Assembly: GCA_945952415.1 (NCBI GenBank)
Contig: CAMFIF010000001.1
Span: 124,001 to 188,000 of the forward strand
Direction of reading: 5' to 3'
From: an uncultured Rhizobium sp.
GTDB lineage: Bacteria; Pseudomonadota; Alphaproteobacteria; Rhizobiales; Rhizobiaceae
Length of the DNA: 64,000 bases
This document shows positions 36,401 to 45,779 of the stretch, in pieces. Within the stretch, counting starts at the first letter, position 1; every line of letters starts with the position of its first letter. The notes under the pieces were generated by a model. That model was not told where the DNA came from. It made no database searches and worked only from the letters and a program-made list of their open reading frames with translations. Both the position numbers and the translations under genes were made by a program.

Positions 36401-36922
36401 TTACTGCGGAATACGGGCTCGGGTGACAAGCACGTTTGACGGGCCGACGGGAGGAGCGAGAACGCCCACTCGCGCCCAGAAATTTGGCGAGCGAATGAAA
36501 TAAGAGTGGCTGCCGCCCTCGCCAATGCTTGTTTCCAGAGAAGTGTTTGGCAGCCCACGCAACTGCTGCTCAAATTTTACAAGATCGTCAGGGGAACAGG
36601 TCGATGAGCTTACGGATATTACATTCAGAGAGCAGTCCATGAGTTGCATATCCGCAAACTCGGTGGCAAAGGCAACAAACTCGTACCCGTCTTTTGATCT
36701 AACGGCAAAGCTTCCCGTCTTTGGGAGGGAACCCTTACCTAGACCAACGGAACCGGTAATGCTGAAGCCTTTCTCATTCGCCAGCTTTTCCACCGAGGCG
36801 GATGACAGGGCAGGATCAAGACAGATACTGACAGCTGAAGAAAGCGGACAGCCCGCATGGGCATCAATAAGCGGATTTATGCCTATTATGAAAGCTGTAA
36901 TGATTCCAAGCTTACGCCGCAT
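36401..36922 (-). CDS. Exported protein of unknown function
   Basis: A 173-residue product with a signal peptide (about 1-22, ending DAHA) and a mature part with four Cys that could form two disulfides. No family is recognised. The ATG at 36922 has TGGAGAAG upstream and fits the signal peptide; the frame extends to 37018. The gene is noticeably more AT-rich than its neighbours, suggesting horizontal origin. It lies next to tRNA-Leu, on its 3' side. Confidence 0.6.
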   Translation of the reverse strand: MRRKLGIITAFIIGINPLIDAHAGCPLSSAVSICLDPALSSASVEKLANEKGFSITGSVGLGKGSLPKTGSFAVRSKDGYEFVAFATEFADMQLMDCSLNVISVSSSTCSPDDLVKFEQQLRGLPNTSLETSIGEGGSHSYFIRSPNFWARVGVLAPPVGPSNVLVTRARIPQ

Positions 36923-37077
36923 GTCTTCTCCAAAAGTCTTTGATCTCGTAATTTGTAAGGGCGATAGGCAGAGTACCAAGGCGCTACCGCAGGTAAAGTG
37001 GAAATCTCGACATGGCATCTAGGCCGTCATTCCGGTTCTTGTGCTAAAGACTTCGACGGTACCGGACGGCAAAAAAC

Positions 37078-37104
37078 AAAAAAGCCCGGAAGACCGGGCT
37101 TTTT
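37078..37104 (-). terminator. Terminator after tRNA-Leu
   Basis: The stem GCCCGG/CCGGGC with a 4-base loop (37084-37099) is flanked by A5 and T5. On the minus strand the T tract continues (TTTTTGTTTTTT). It ends the tRNA-Leu transcript. Confidence 0.88.
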
Positions 37105-37146
37105 GAAGTGCTTCAAGACCATCTGAGATGGTCTGAAGCCGGAATT

Positions 37147-37231
37147 TGGTGCCCAGAAGAGGACTCGAACCTCCACGCCTCGCGGCACAGGTACCTGAAA
37201 CCTGCGCGTCTACCAATTCCGCCATCTGGGC
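37147..37231 (-). tRNA. tRNA-Leu (anticodon CAG)
   Basis: The minus strand gives an 85-nt class II tRNA with encoded CCA (37147-37149). Acceptor arms GCCCAGA and TCTGGGC pair perfectly, the anticodon stem is CAGGT/ACCTG and the loop TTCAGGT gives anticodon CAG, which reads CUG, the major Leu codon in this GC-rich DNA. A TTGACA promoter lies upstream and a terminator downstream. Confidence 0.96.
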
Positions 37232-37241
37232 GACGAGGAGC

Positions 37242-37270
37242 GATGTAATTGGGGGGCGCTTCGGTGTCAA
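37242..37270 (-). promoter_or_regulatory. Promoter of tRNA-Leu
   Basis: On the minus strand a consensus -35 box TTGACA (37265-37270) is followed after 17 bases by TACATC (37242-37247), 10 bases before the tRNA 5' end. Confidence 0.7.
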
Positions 37271-37312
37271 CCACGAATTTCAAGAATCTGCCAAAAAAGC
37301 AAAAAGCCTTTC

Positions 37313-38746
37313 TCACCCATGGGTTTGGCCGAAGTCGCGGATCAGGCGGAGGCCCTGTGCCAGAAGGGTTTTTGCCGCTTCTTCGTCCTCCGCCTCCACA
37401 TAGCAGCGCATTTCCGGCGCATTGCCGGAGGGGCGGAAATGGATGATCGATCCATTGCTAAGCGTCACCCGCAGCCCGTCTATGTCGCTGACGGAAGCCA
37501 CGGTCCCGATGGGGGCGAGGAAGGCGGCAAGGTGGGCGGGACCGCTTCTCAGATTCGCCATCAGCCGCGCGCTGGTTTCGAGCGGAAAACTCTCCACCCG
37601 GTCCGCATGGGCAAATGGCAGGCGATAGGCGGCGGCGAGCCCGGACAGGGTTTGCTGCGTGCGGACGGCCTCGGAAAGAACCGCAATCGTCGGCAGGAAA
37701 CAGTCCCGTGTCGGCAGGGCGGAAAGGGTCACGCCGTCAAGCGTGAAGGGACTTGCCGTCAAAAGTCCGCCATTCGCCTCAAAGCCCATGACCGATGTCT
37801 CGCCAGCCCCAAGCGCTTCCGCCATGCCGGCAATCACATAAGGCGAGCCCACGCGGGTGCGCAGGGTCGCAAAATCCCCCGCCGCCTCGATGCCGGAATT
37901 GGAGGTTACCGGCGTCACCACCACCCGCGCCTTCAGGAAACGGGCGGTGATCAGCCCCAGGAGATCGCCGCGCAGCGGCGTCCCGGTCTCGTCGGCCACC
38001 AGCGGCCGGTCCCCGTCGCCATCCGCTGAAACGATCGCCGCGAGCCGGTTGGCTCTTGCCCATTCGGTCAGAAGGCCAAGCGTTTCTGGCGATACCGCCT
38101 CCGTATCGACGGGGATGAAATGATCGGAGCGACCGAGCGGAACGATCTCCGCCCCGCATTCCTGAAGGAGGTCCGCAAACATGTCGCGGGCAACCGTGCT
38201 GTGCTGGTAAATGCCGATCCGGAAGCCGGACAGGCTGTCGGGCCGAAGAAGGCCGCGGTTGCGCTCAAGGAAGGCGAGGCGTGTCGCCTCCGTCTCGTCC
38301 GGAAAGGCACGCGGCCGGGAAACGGTGACGGGGTCGTCCGCTTCCGCCAGTGCCGCAAGGCGAGTGATCGCCTCCTCGTCCCGCTTGTCGATCTCCCCAT
38401 CCGGCCGGTAGAACTTGATGCCGTTGCGGTCTGCCGGAATATGGGAACCCGTCACCATCAGGCAGGGAACGCCTTCGGCCATCGCACGGAATGCCAGGGC
38501 CGGCGTCGGTACCGTGCCGCAATCCACGGGCCGGAAGCCGATCTTTTCGAGGGCCGCGGCTGCGGTCGCGGCAATATCGGGGCTTGAGGGGCGGAAATCC
38601 CGGCCGATGAGGATGCGCCCGCCCGGTGCGGCCGCGCCCGTTTCCAGCATGTGCCGGCCAAAGGCCACCGCATATATGGCGGATGGCCGCCCGGTGAGAT
38701 CCACCGAAAGACCGCGCAATCCGCTGGTTCCAAATTTCAGGCTCAT
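37313..38746 (-). CDS. Phosphomannomutase/phosphoglucomutase family enzyme
   Basis: Alpha-D-phosphohexomutase that interconverts hexose-1- and hexose-6-phosphates for sugar-nucleotide synthesis (lipopolysaccharide, exopolysaccharide); 477 residues. The phosphoserine loop is TGSHIP with Ser101, the metal loop is DGDGDRP (242-248), and the sugar-specificity loop contains GFEANGG. The C-terminal phosphate-binding loop reads RPSGNAPE. Two adjacent ATG codons (38749 and 38746) follow AGAGGTGGG; the second has the better spacing. It is too short and too diverged for ExoC-type phosphoglucomutase. Mannose or glucose preference is not resolved. Confidence 0.9.
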   Translation of the reverse strand: MSLKFGTSGLRGLSVDLTGRPSAIYAVAFGRHMLETGAAAPGGRILIGRDFRPSSPDIAATAAAALEKIGFRPVDCGTVPTPALAFRAMAEGVPCLMVTGSHIPADRNGIKFYRPDGEIDKRDEEAITRLAALAEADDPVTVSRPRAFPDETEATRLAFLERNRGLLRPDSLSGFRIGIYQHSTVARDMFADLLQECGAEIVPLGRSDHFIPVDTEAVSPETLGLLTEWARANRLAAIVSADGDGDRPLVADETGTPLRGDLLGLITARFLKARVVVTPVTSNSGIEAAGDFATLRTRVGSPYVIAGMAEALGAGETSVMGFEANGGLLTASPFTLDGVTLSALPTRDCFLPTIAVLSEAVRTQQTLSGLAAAYRLPFAHADRVESFPLETSARLMANLRSGPAHLAAFLAPIGTVASVSDIDGLRVTLSNGSIIHFRPSGNAPEMRCYVEAEDEEAAKTLLAQGLRLIRDFGQTHG

Positions 38747-38906
38747 CATCCCACCTCTTTGCAGCTCGTTGTCCGGGCATTTAAGAAACCGCCGCTTTAC
38801 AGAGCGTGAATAGCGGTTGCCATCGCCGGGCTTTTGGTGATTCATGGATGGCGATGTGATCCTACATCAGGGGCGGCGAGAGAACAGAGACAGAAGGAAC
38901 AAGCCC

Positions 38907-39410
38907 ATGCTTCTTCGCAGAAAATCCGTACTCGCAGCGGTGCTCTCGGCGAGCCTGCTTGCGGAGGCGGCCTCGGCCATGCCCCTTGCCCATACGCCCG
39001 CGGGCGGTGAGAGCCTGGTCGTCAGAACGGACGGGATCGTCTGTGACGTGAACGGCTGCCAGAATTACGACAGTGGAACCGATGTCTTCATCGAGCCGCC
39101 CCCGCCCCGCCGCCGGCCCCCGCCGCCACCCATCTATGACGATGAGGACGACGACAGCTATGGCTTCGACGATCCGGCCATCATCGTGCGCCCGCGCGTC
39201 GAGCGCCGCATTTACGTGGAGCCGCCGCCGCCGCGGGTGGATAGGCGTATCTATGTGGACCCGGCACCGGATTATTCGGCACCCAGGCGAGGGCTAACCC
39301 GCGCCCATGTGCGCTGGTGCCTGCAGCGCTACCGCTCCTACAACCCCCGCACCGATCTCTATATGGTGCGCCGGAACGTGTATCGCCGCTGCCTGTCGCC
39401 CTACAGGTAA
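38907..39410 (+). CDS. BA14K-like exported protein
   Basis: A 167-residue exported protein. The signal peptide (about 1-25, ending EAASA) is followed by a low-complexity region with Pro-rich blocks (EPPPPRRRPPPPP) and an acidic DDEDDD stretch, then a C-terminal motif with HVRWCLQRYRSYNPRTD typical of the BA14K lectin-like family of Brucella and rhizobia. Two Cys frame this motif. GAAGGAAC precedes the ATG at 38907. It is probably a cell-surface or periplasmic protein; BA14K of Brucella is immunoreactive and needed for normal lipopolysaccharide. Confidence 0.8.
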   Translation: MLLRRKSVLAAVLSASLLAEAASAMPLAHTPAGGESLVVRTDGIVCDVNGCQNYDSGTDVFIEPPPPRRRPPPPPIYDDEDDDSYGFDDPAIIVRPRVERRIYVEPPPPRVDRRIYVDPAPDYSAPRRGLTRAHVRWCLQRYRSYNPRTDLYMVRRNVYRRCLSPYR

Positions 39411-39432
39411 GGAGTGCAACGGCCGGGCCTGC

Positions 39433-39747
39433 CTATTGCGGGTCCGCCTCTCCCGTGCGGGACCGGTCCGTGTGGCCGAGGTCCCGCTCCGGATCGATGA
39501 TGTCGCGGATGCGCTGCTTCAGCTCCTTCGGGCCGGGAAAGCCGCCATCGCGCTTGCGCTCCCAGATGAGCGCCCCATCCACCCGGATCTCGAAATTGCC
39601 GCCCGTGCCGGGCACGAGCGTCACGCCCGCCAGACTGGCTGAAAAGGTCTGAAGCAGTTCCTGGGCCATCCAGCCCGCCCGCAGCAGCCAGTTGCACTGG
39701 GTGCAGTAGAGAATGGAAACCATCGGCTTTTGCTGTTCTTGCTGCAT
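39433..39747 (-). CDS. SelT/SelW/SelH (Rdx) family thioredoxin-like protein
   Basis: A 104-residue protein of the Rdx family with a thioredoxin-like fold. The redox motif CTQC (residues 15-18) has Cys in place of the selenocysteine found in SelW-type members, and the conserved W(E/D)RKRDGGFP stretch follows near 62-71. Substrates are unknown; the family is thought to act in thiol redox control. The long open frame upstream to 40452 is a shadow of the opposite-strand gene. It is divergent from the glutamine amidotransferase gene. Confidence 0.85.
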   Translation of the reverse strand: MQQEQQKPMVSILYCTQCNWLLRAGWMAQELLQTFSASLAGVTLVPGTGGNFEIRVDGALIWERKRDGGFPGPKELKQRIRDIIDPERDLGHTDRSRTGEADPQ

Positions 39748-39876
39748 GAAACCTGCTCTTTTCTCCCGCTTCCGGAAAGGGTCGTGCCATACGCGCTGTC
39801 CGCTCTCCCCTTGAGTTCCCCCTTCAACCGTGATCATGTCTGCGGCCAGTCGGTCAGTTCGGGAATCAAGCGAAGA

Positions 39877-40578
39877 ATGCGCGTCGCCGTCGTGGAGAAT
39901 ACCGTCATTTCCCATCTGGGTCAGGTGGGTGTTGCCCTGGAAGAAGCGGGTGCGGAAATCGTGCTCTATCGCCCCTTCCGCGGAGAGGTGCTGCCCGATA
40001 TCGCCCGCTATGACGCCCTTGTGGTTCTGGGCGGCGAACAGAGCGCGGTGGACGATGACCTTCATCCCTATCTGCCCCATCTGGCGGGGCTGATGCGCCA
40101 GGCCGCGGATGCGCACAAGGCCGTCCTCGGCATCTGCCTCGGCAGCCAGATCCTCGCCCGCGCCTTTGGCGCGACCAATCTTCTGGGCAAGACCCGGGAA
40201 TTCGGCTGGCATGCCATCGAGAAGACGCCCGACGGCGAGGCGGATCCCGTGCTGTCGGCCGTGGAAAGCGGATTTCCAATCTTCCAGTGGCATAGCGATA
40301 CGTTCACCTTGCCGGAAGGTGCGGTCCATCTCGCCCGCAATCGTGCCGTCGCCCATCAGGCCTTCCGCATGGGCCGCGCGGCCTATGGCACCCAGTTCCA
40401 TTTCGAGGCAAGCCGGATCGTGGTGGAAGAATGGATCGACAATTTCGGTCATCTCATCGAGGCGATGGAGCCTGGCTGGATCGCCCGTTATACCGAACAG
40501 GCTGCTATCGACGGGGCCCGGGCGGATGAAGCGGGCCTTGCCATCGCCCGCGCCTGGGTAAAGCAGATTCGCGTTTGA
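39877..40578 (+). CDS. Class I glutamine amidotransferase-like protein
   Basis: A 233-residue class I amidotransferase domain protein (GuaA-N-like, yeast YLR126C-like group). The triad is Cys87 in GICLGSQ and His175 and Glu177 in GTQFHFE, so glutaminase activity is expected. No synthetase domain is fused. Partner and acceptor are unknown; related stand-alone proteins are annotated as GMP synthase-like. The ATG at 39877 is chosen because the protein begins with a conserved beta strand; the longer frame is not protein-like. Confidence 0.87.
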   Translation: MRVAVVENTVISHLGQVGVALEEAGAEIVLYRPFRGEVLPDIARYDALVVLGGEQSAVDDDLHPYLPHLAGLMRQAADAHKAVLGICLGSQILARAFGATNLLGKTREFGWHAIEKTPDGEADPVLSAVESGFPIFQWHSDTFTLPEGAVHLARNRAVAHQAFRMGRAAYGTQFHFEASRIVVEEWIDNFGHLIEAMEPGWIARYTEQAAIDGARADEAGLAIARAWVKQIRV

Positions 40579-40603
40579 CCCTGGTCAAAACGGGGCAGGG
40601 CCA

Positions 40604-41227
40604 TTGCTGCTAAGCCCTGATTGCCTGTCATCCATCCGGAGCTTGCTGCCCTTGTCGCCTCTTCTCTTTGCGCTCGCCCTGAGCCTGCTTCTGCTGACAC
40701 CCGGCCCGACGAACACGCTGCTGGCCCTTGCCGGCAGCGCGCGACGGCGTGGCCTTGGGCTTTCATGCATGGGCGCGGAACTTGCCGGATATTTCACCAC
40801 CGTGCTGCCGGTGCATTTCCTGGCCGCCCCGGTGCTTGCAGCCCATCCCGAACTCGCAAGGACGGTTACTGCCGTGGCCGCACTCTGGGTGCTGACGCTT
40901 TCGATCCGGCTTTGGGGACGCTCTCTGGAGACGGATACCGGGATCGTCGTCACGCCGCGGCTCGTCTATGTCACCACGGTCCTCAATCCGAAGGGGCTCG
41001 TCATCGCTCTGGCGCTGTTGCCGGGGCATTCGGGCTCGGATCTCTCACTCTGCCTCGCCCTCATGGCTCTCCTCATTCCGGCGGTCGCCTATCTCTGGCT
41101 AAGCCTTGGCGCAACCGCCATATGCCGGCTCTCTAGGCGGCATCCCGCGCTCATCATGCGGGCGGCCTCGAGTGCGCTGCTCTTCTTTGCGGCCGGGCTT
41201 GCGGGAAAGGCTGCGGGCCTGATCTGA
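40604..41227 (+). CDS. LysE-family exporter
   Basis: Inner-membrane amino-acid or metabolite exporter of the LysE/RhtB family, 207 residues with about six hydrophobic helices. The family motif TPGPTNTLL lies near residues 32-40. The start is TTG at 40604 with GGGGCAGGG upstream; a shorter start a few codons in is possible. The substrate is unknown. It follows the amidotransferase by 25 bases and may be in its transcript. Confidence 0.83.
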   Translation: MLLSPDCLSSIRSLLPLSPLLFALALSLLLLTPGPTNTLLALAGSARRRGLGLSCMGAELAGYFTTVLPVHFLAAPVLAAHPELARTVTAVAALWVLTLSIRLWGRSLETDTGIVVTPRLVYVTTVLNPKGLVIALALLPGHSGSDLSLCLALMALLIPAVAYLWLSLGATAICRLSRRHPALIMRAASSALLFFAAGLAGKAAGLI

Positions 41228-41378
41228 GGACCGCCGAGGATCCATCTCCCCGGCCGGCGAAAAAGACGCAGGCGCAACCCCGTCCTCTGCCTTTTCGCAG
41301 GGGATGGTTCAAGGCTTCAACAGTTCAACGGTTGGGTATGCCCGGGCGAGGCCCGAGCATGGCGATGACGATTTTGTC

Positions 41379-43205
41379 TTACTCGTCGTTCATCTTCAGC
41401 GCGGCGATGAAGGCTTCCTGCGGGATCTCCACCTTGCCGAACTGGCGCATGCGCTTCTTGCCTTCCTTCTGCTTGTCCAGCAGCTTGCGCTTGCGGGTGG
41501 CGTCGCCACCGTAGCACTTGGCCGTCACGTCCTTGCGCAGCGCCCGCACTGTTTCACGGGCGATGATCTTGCCGCCGATGGCAGCCTGGATCGGGATCTG
41601 GAACATGTGCGGCGGAATGAGCTCCTTGAGCTTCTCGCACATGGCCCGGCCGCGCCGGTCGGCAGCCGAGCGGTGCACCAGCATGGACAGCGCATCGACC
41701 GGATCGCCGTTGACCAGGATCGACATCTTCACCAGATCGCCCTCGCGGTAGTCGGTCAGGTGATAGTCGAAGGAGGCATAGCCCTTGGAAATGGACTTCA
41801 GCCGGTCATAGAAGTCGAACACCACTTCGTTGAGCGGCAGTTCATAGGTCAGCATCGCGCGGCTGCCCACATAGGTCAGTTCCGTCTGGATGCCGCGCCG
41901 GTCCTGGCAGAGCTTCAGGATGCCGCCGAGATATTCGTCCGGCGTCATGATCGTCGCCTTGATCCACGGTTCGCGGATGTGGTCGATCTTGACCACGTCG
42001 GGCATGTCGACCGGGTTGTGCAGCTCCCGTTCGGTGCCGTCGGTCATGGCGATCTCATAGACGACCGAAGGTGCCGTCGCGACGAGATCGAGGTTGAACT
42101 CGCGTTCCAGTCGCTCCTGGATGATCTCGAGGTGGAGAAGGCCGAGGAAGCCGCAGCGGAAGCCGAAGCCGAGCGCGGCGGAGCTTTCCATCTCGAAGGA
42201 GAAGGAGGCGTCGTTGAGGCGCAGCTTGCCCATGGCAGCGCGGAGATCCTCGAAATCCGCCGCATCGACGGGGAAGAGGCCGCAGAAGACCACCGGCTGT
42301 GCCGGCTTGAAGCCCGGCAGGGCTTCGGCCGTCGGGCGGCGGTCGTCGGTAATCGTGTCGCCGACGCGGGTATCGGCCACTTCCTTGATCGAGGCCGTAA
42401 TGAAACCGATCTCGCCGGGGCCGAGGCTGTCCACGTTCACCATCTTCGGCGTCAGCACGCCGATGCGCTCCACGCCGTAGCGGGCGCCGGTGCCCATCAT
42501 GCGGATCTGCTGGCCCTTGGTCAGCACGCCGTCGATGATGCGCACCAGAACCATGACGCCGAGATAGGTGTCGTACCAGCTGTCGACGAGAAGTGCCTTC
42601 AGCGGCGCGTTTTCCCCGCCCGCGCTCTTCGGCGGCGGCAGCTTTTCGACGATGGCTTCCAGCACGTCGGGAATGCCAAGGCCGGTCTTGGCCGAAATCA
42701 GCACCGCTTCCGAGGCATCGATGCCGATCACTTCCTCGATCTGCTCCTTGATGCGCTCCGGCTCGGCGGCGGGCAGGTCGACCTTGTTCAGAACCGTTAC
42801 CAGCTCGTGATTGTTGTCGATCGCCTGGTAAACGTTTGCAAGCGTCTGGGCTTCCACGCCCTGGGACGCATCAACCACCAGCAGCGAGCCCTCGCAAGCC
42901 GACAGCGAGCGCGAGACCTCATAGGCAAAGTCCACGTGGCCGGGCGTGTCGATGAGGTTCAGGATATAGGTCTCGCCGTTCTTCGCCTGGTAATGCAGGC
43001 GCACGGTCTGGGCCTTGATGGTGATGCCGCGCTCTTTCTCGATTTCCATGTTGTCGAGCACCTGCTCGGACATCTCGCGCTCGGCAAGGCCGCCGCAAGT
43101 CTGGATAAGCCGGTCCGCCAGCGTCGATTTGCCGTGGTCGATATGGGCCACGATCGAGAAGTTGCGGATGTGGTCGAGAGGGGTGCGGGTCGAATTGGTG
43201 CTCAT
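41379..43205 (-). CDS. lepA: Elongation factor 4 (LepA)
   Basis: Ribosome-associated translational GTPase, 608 residues, thought to help initiation and to back-translocate stalled ribosomes. GTP-binding motifs are AHIDHGKST (G1, about 20-28), RGITIKAQT (G2), DTPGHVDF (G3) and NKVDLP (G4). The LepA-specific C-terminal domain ends near [17 protein letters not shown]. The ATG at 43205 is preferred over upstream codons as the first residue of the conserved start [25 protein letters not shown] region. It is monocistronic here. Confidence 0.96.
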   Translation of the reverse strand: MSTNSTRTPLDHIRNFSIVAHIDHGKSTLADRLIQTCGGLAEREMSEQVLDNMEIEKERGITIKAQTVRLHYQAKNGETYILNLIDTPGHVDFAYEVSRSLSACEGSLLVVDASQGVEAQTLANVYQAIDNNHELVTVLNKVDLPAAEPERIKEQIEEVIGIDASEAVLISAKTGLGIPDVLEAIVEKLPPPKSAGGENAPLKALLVDSWYDTYLGVMVLVRIIDGVLTKGQQIRMMGTGARYGVERIGVLTPKMVNVDSLGPGEIGFITASIKEVADTRVGDTITDDRRPTAEALPGFKPAQPVVFCGLFPVDAADFEDLRAAMGKLRLNDASFSFEMESSAALGFGFRCGFLGLLHLEIIQERLEREFNLDLVATAPSVVYEIAMTDGTERELHNPVDMPDVVKIDHIREPWIKATIMTPDEYLGGILKLCQDRRGIQTELTYVGSRAMLTYELPLNEVVFDFYDRLKSISKGYASFDYHLTDYREGDLVKMSILVNGDPVDALSMLVHRSAADRRGRAMCEKLKELIPPHMFQIPIQAAIGGKIIARETVRALRKDVTAKCYGGDATRKRKLLDKQKEGKKRMRQFGKVEIPQEAFIAALKMNDE

Positions 43206-43275
43206 GGGCCCGGCATATACCAGCGGCAGCGCCGGGCGCAAAGCTAAAAAGCGGCCTATTCTTCGAGGAGGCCGC

Positions 43276-44427
43276 CTATTTGCGGATCAGGATGCGGCCG
43301 AGCACGAAGAGCGCATAGCCAAGACTGAGCAGCAGGATCGCATAAATGAAACTCTGCGGTCCGAAGCGGGGCGTCACCGCCGTGATCAGGAGCGGCACCA
43401 GCGTTGCGCCCGTCGACCAGGCAACGAGAAGCGCCGAGGACAGCGGCACGAAATGTTCGGGTGCCGCCCGGTCGTTCGCATGGGCATTGGCGAGCGAATA
43501 GATGCTCTCGATCGCGCCTGCGAATATCGCGAAAACCACCATCAGCAGGCCGAGCCGGCCGAAATCCATGGTGAGCGCGGCAAGACCCGCGAGAAAGATG
43601 AGCGTGCAGGTGAGGAGGATGACGCTTCGCCGGTCCATCCGGTCCGACAGCATCCCGATCGGATATTGAACGAAGAGCAGGCCCGTCTGCATGACGAGCG
43701 AAAGGGTGGCCACATCCTGCTGCGAAATGCGGGCCGCGGTGGCATAGATGGGCGTAAAGCCCTGTACGGCCATGGAGATGCCGCCGGCAGTCAGGACGCC
43801 GATGACCCCGACGGGAGAGATCCGCCAGGCAAGCGGCACCGCCTTGACCATGGAAAGCGCCGGCGGCATGGGCGGCGGTGCCAGGCGGCTGAGGCCGATC
43901 GGCAGGACCGCAAGCGAGGTGAGGAAGACCGTGGCGAGCGGTCCGAGATTGCCCTCTGCGGGCAACTGGCCGAAGAGGAAGGAACCCGCCCCGAAGCACA
44001 GGATATAGGCCATGTAGAAGAAGGACATGGCCCGGCCGCGCCAGGAATTGCTGGCCGCGTGGTTGATCCAGCTCTGGGCGATGATGAAATTGATGTTCGA
44101 GGCAAGGCCATAAAGGCCGCGCGCCAGCACCCAGAGCACGGGATAGAACCCGATCGCGATCATCAGCGCCGCGATGATGACGAGCGCGAGAGAGACGGGA
44201 AAGAGCCGGGCGTGGCCGACGCGCCGAATGAGCGGGCCCGCCAGCACGCAGCCCGCAAGACCGCCGAAGGCCACCGCCGTGACCGCAGCGCCCGCAAACC
44301 AGGGCGCCGCCTCGCGGGTTCCGAGCACGTAGGGAACGTAAGTGAAGAGCAACCCATTGCCTGCGGCAACCAGCGCCATGGTGACGATGACGCTGACAAT
44401 CGAGAGCGGGGAGTTTTCTTGGGCCAT
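43276..44427 (-). CDS. MFS transporter
   Basis: Major facilitator superfamily permease, 383 residues with about twelve hydrophobic helices. The cytoplasmic loop 2-3 has [13 protein letters not shown] in the position of the family motif, and loop 8-9 has [12 protein letters not shown]. It resembles the YcaD/UMF group. The ATG at 44427 opens the first helix; upstream sequence in frame is not protein-like. It is divergent from the XRE-cupin regulator, which may control it. The substrate is unknown. Confidence 0.87.
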   Translation of the reverse strand: MAQENSPLSIVSVIVTMALVAAGNGLLFTYVPYVLGTREAAPWFAGAAVTAVAFGGLAGCVLAGPLIRRVGHARLFPVSLALVIIAALMIAIGFYPVLWVLARGLYGLASNINFIIAQSWINHAASNSWRGRAMSFFYMAYILCFGAGSFLFGQLPAEGNLGPLATVFLTSLAVLPIGLSRLAPPPMPPALSMVKAVPLAWRISPVGVIGVLTAGGISMAVQGFTPIYATAARISQQDVATLSLVMQTGLLFVQYPIGMLSDRMDRRSVILLTCTLIFLAGLAALTMDFGRLGLLMVVFAIFAGAIESIYSLANAHANDRAAPEHFVPLSSALLVAWSTGATLVPLLITAVTPRFGPQSFIYAILLLSLGYALFVLGRILIRK

Positions 44428-44570
44428 TGGCGGTGGAGCCTCGAAACACGGTGGGCAGGCATGAGCTGTAACGGCTTGCCGAATCCGGTGGCAAGTGCGG
44501 GAAGTCGCAGTCAGCCACAAAATATTCCATGCCTCTTGTGTTTCGAACGGCAATCGGCAATTCTATCATA

Positions 44571-45149
44571 ATGGAAAATGAAGATCGCATAGTGGATGAT
44601 TTCGCAGCCCGGCGCCTGCGTGTCCTGCGCCAGCAGGCCGGGCTGACACTGGAGCAGCTTGCCCGAGCCTCCGGCGTCAGCCGCGCCATGATCTCGCGCA
44701 TCGAGCGGGCCGAGGCAAGCCCGACCGCGGTGCTTCTCGCCCGGCTGAGCGCTGCCCTCGGCCACAGCCTCTCGTCCTTCTTCGCTGCAGAAAGCGTCGC
44801 TGTGCCGTTGGCGCGCCGCAAGGCACAGCATGTCTGGACCGATCCGGAAAGCGGCTATGTCCGGCGCGCCGTATCGCCGCCGGGCACCGGGTCTCCCGTC
44901 GAGCTCGTGGAAGTGGTGCTTCCGCCGCACCGGACCGTCCGCTTTCCGCCGCAGGCGTCGAGTGCCGGCATCATGCAGCATGTCTGGGTGCTGGAAGGCG
45001 CGCTGCTGCTTACCGTCGACGGAGAGCCGCAGCCGCTCGAAGAGGGCGATTGCCTCTATCACGATATTGGCCGGGGCCATGTTTTTGAAAATCGCGGGCC
45101 GCGGCCGGTCCGCTACTTGGTGGCGCTGGAACACGGCCGGCGCCGATGA
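44571..45149 (+). CDS. XRE-cupin transcriptional regulator
   Basis: A 192-residue regulator. An XRE-type helix-turn-helix (about 12-67, with LTLEQLARASGVSRAMISRIE) is followed by a small cupin domain (about 105-185) that probably binds a small ligand. Such proteins often regulate neighbouring amine or amino-acid transport genes. It is divergent from the MFS gene, with 143 bases between. The following acetyltransferase gene starts 11 bases after its stop. A start at 44529 is possible, since no strong ribosome binding site marks either start. Confidence 0.87.
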   Translation: MENEDRIVDDFAARRLRVLRQQAGLTLEQLARASGVSRAMISRIERAEASPTAVLLARLSAALGHSLSSFFAAESVAVPLARRKAQHVWTDPESGYVRRAVSPPGTGSPVELVEVVLPPHRTVRFPPQASSAGIMQHVWVLEGALLLTVDGEPQPLEEGDCLYHDIGRGHVFENRGPRPVRYLVALEHGRRR

Positions 45150-45160
45150 AAGGGTTGGGA

Positions 45161-45688
45161 ATGAACATCAGGCAGATGGATGGCGAGGCCGCCCGCAGGG
45201 CGCTGGACGGATTATGCGACGTACTGATCGATTGCGTGGAGGGAGGCGCCTCGGTCGGCTTCATGTCGCCCTATGACCGCGCGCAGGCCGCGGCCTACTG
45301 GCAGGGCGTGATCCCGGCAGTGGAGACGGGGGCAACGCTTCTCTTCGCCGCCGAAACGGCGGATGGCCGCCTGGTCGGGACGGTCCAGATCGGCCTGCAG
45401 CAGTTCCCGAACCAGCCGCATCGGGCCGACCTGAAGAAGCTTCTGGTCCATCGGGATGCCAGGGGCGCGGGCGTTGCCCGCCGTCTCATGGAACGGGCGG
45501 AGGAAGGCGCGCTTCGTCACGACAAGGTGCTTCTGGTGCTCGACACCGCAACCGGCAGTCCGGCGGAGGAGGTCTATCGTCGGCTCGGCTGGACGGCCGC
45601 GGGTATCGTGCCGGATTACGCGCTCTATCCCGATGGCCGCTACTGCGGCACCACCTTCTACTACAAGCGGCTCGGTCCATTGCCCTGA
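45161..45688 (+). CDS. GNAT-family N-acetyltransferase
   Basis: Acetyl-CoA-dependent N-acetyltransferase of the GNAT fold, 175 residues. The acetyl-CoA loop is visible as KKLLVHRDARGAGVARRLM, with the R/Q-x-x-G-x-G/A pattern near residues 97-105. The ATG at 45161 has AAGGG 5 bases upstream; an ATG at 45146 overlaps the regulator stop but has no binding site. It is probably co-expressed with the XRE-cupin regulator, suggesting acetylation of a toxic amine or antibiotic-like compound together with MFS export; this is inference. Confidence 0.85.
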   Translation: MNIRQMDGEAARRALDGLCDVLIDCVEGGASVGFMSPYDRAQAAAYWQGVIPAVETGATLLFAAETADGRLVGTVQIGLQQFPNQPHRADLKKLLVHRDARGAGVARRLMERAEEGALRHDKVLLVLDTATGSPAEEVYRRLGWTAAGIVPDYALYPDGRYCGTTFYYKRLGPLP

Positions 45689-45779
45689 TTGGGTGCAAAA
45701 TTGGTCGAAGCGGGCGATCCGGCGCGTCTTCTGCCGCGCCGGGCCTCGTGGTAATCAGAAGCCAAACGGAGGGGAAATC

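Noticed and set aside
41339..41361. Hairpin after lepA as terminator
   Set aside because: The stem ATGCCCGGG/CCCGAGCAT is real, but no T tract follows on the minus strand, so the role is unclear.
41304..44571. Long plus-strand frames opposite lepA and the MFS gene
   Set aside because: lepA motifs and membrane helices on the minus strand are unambiguous; the plus frames are His/Asp/Arg-rich shadows.
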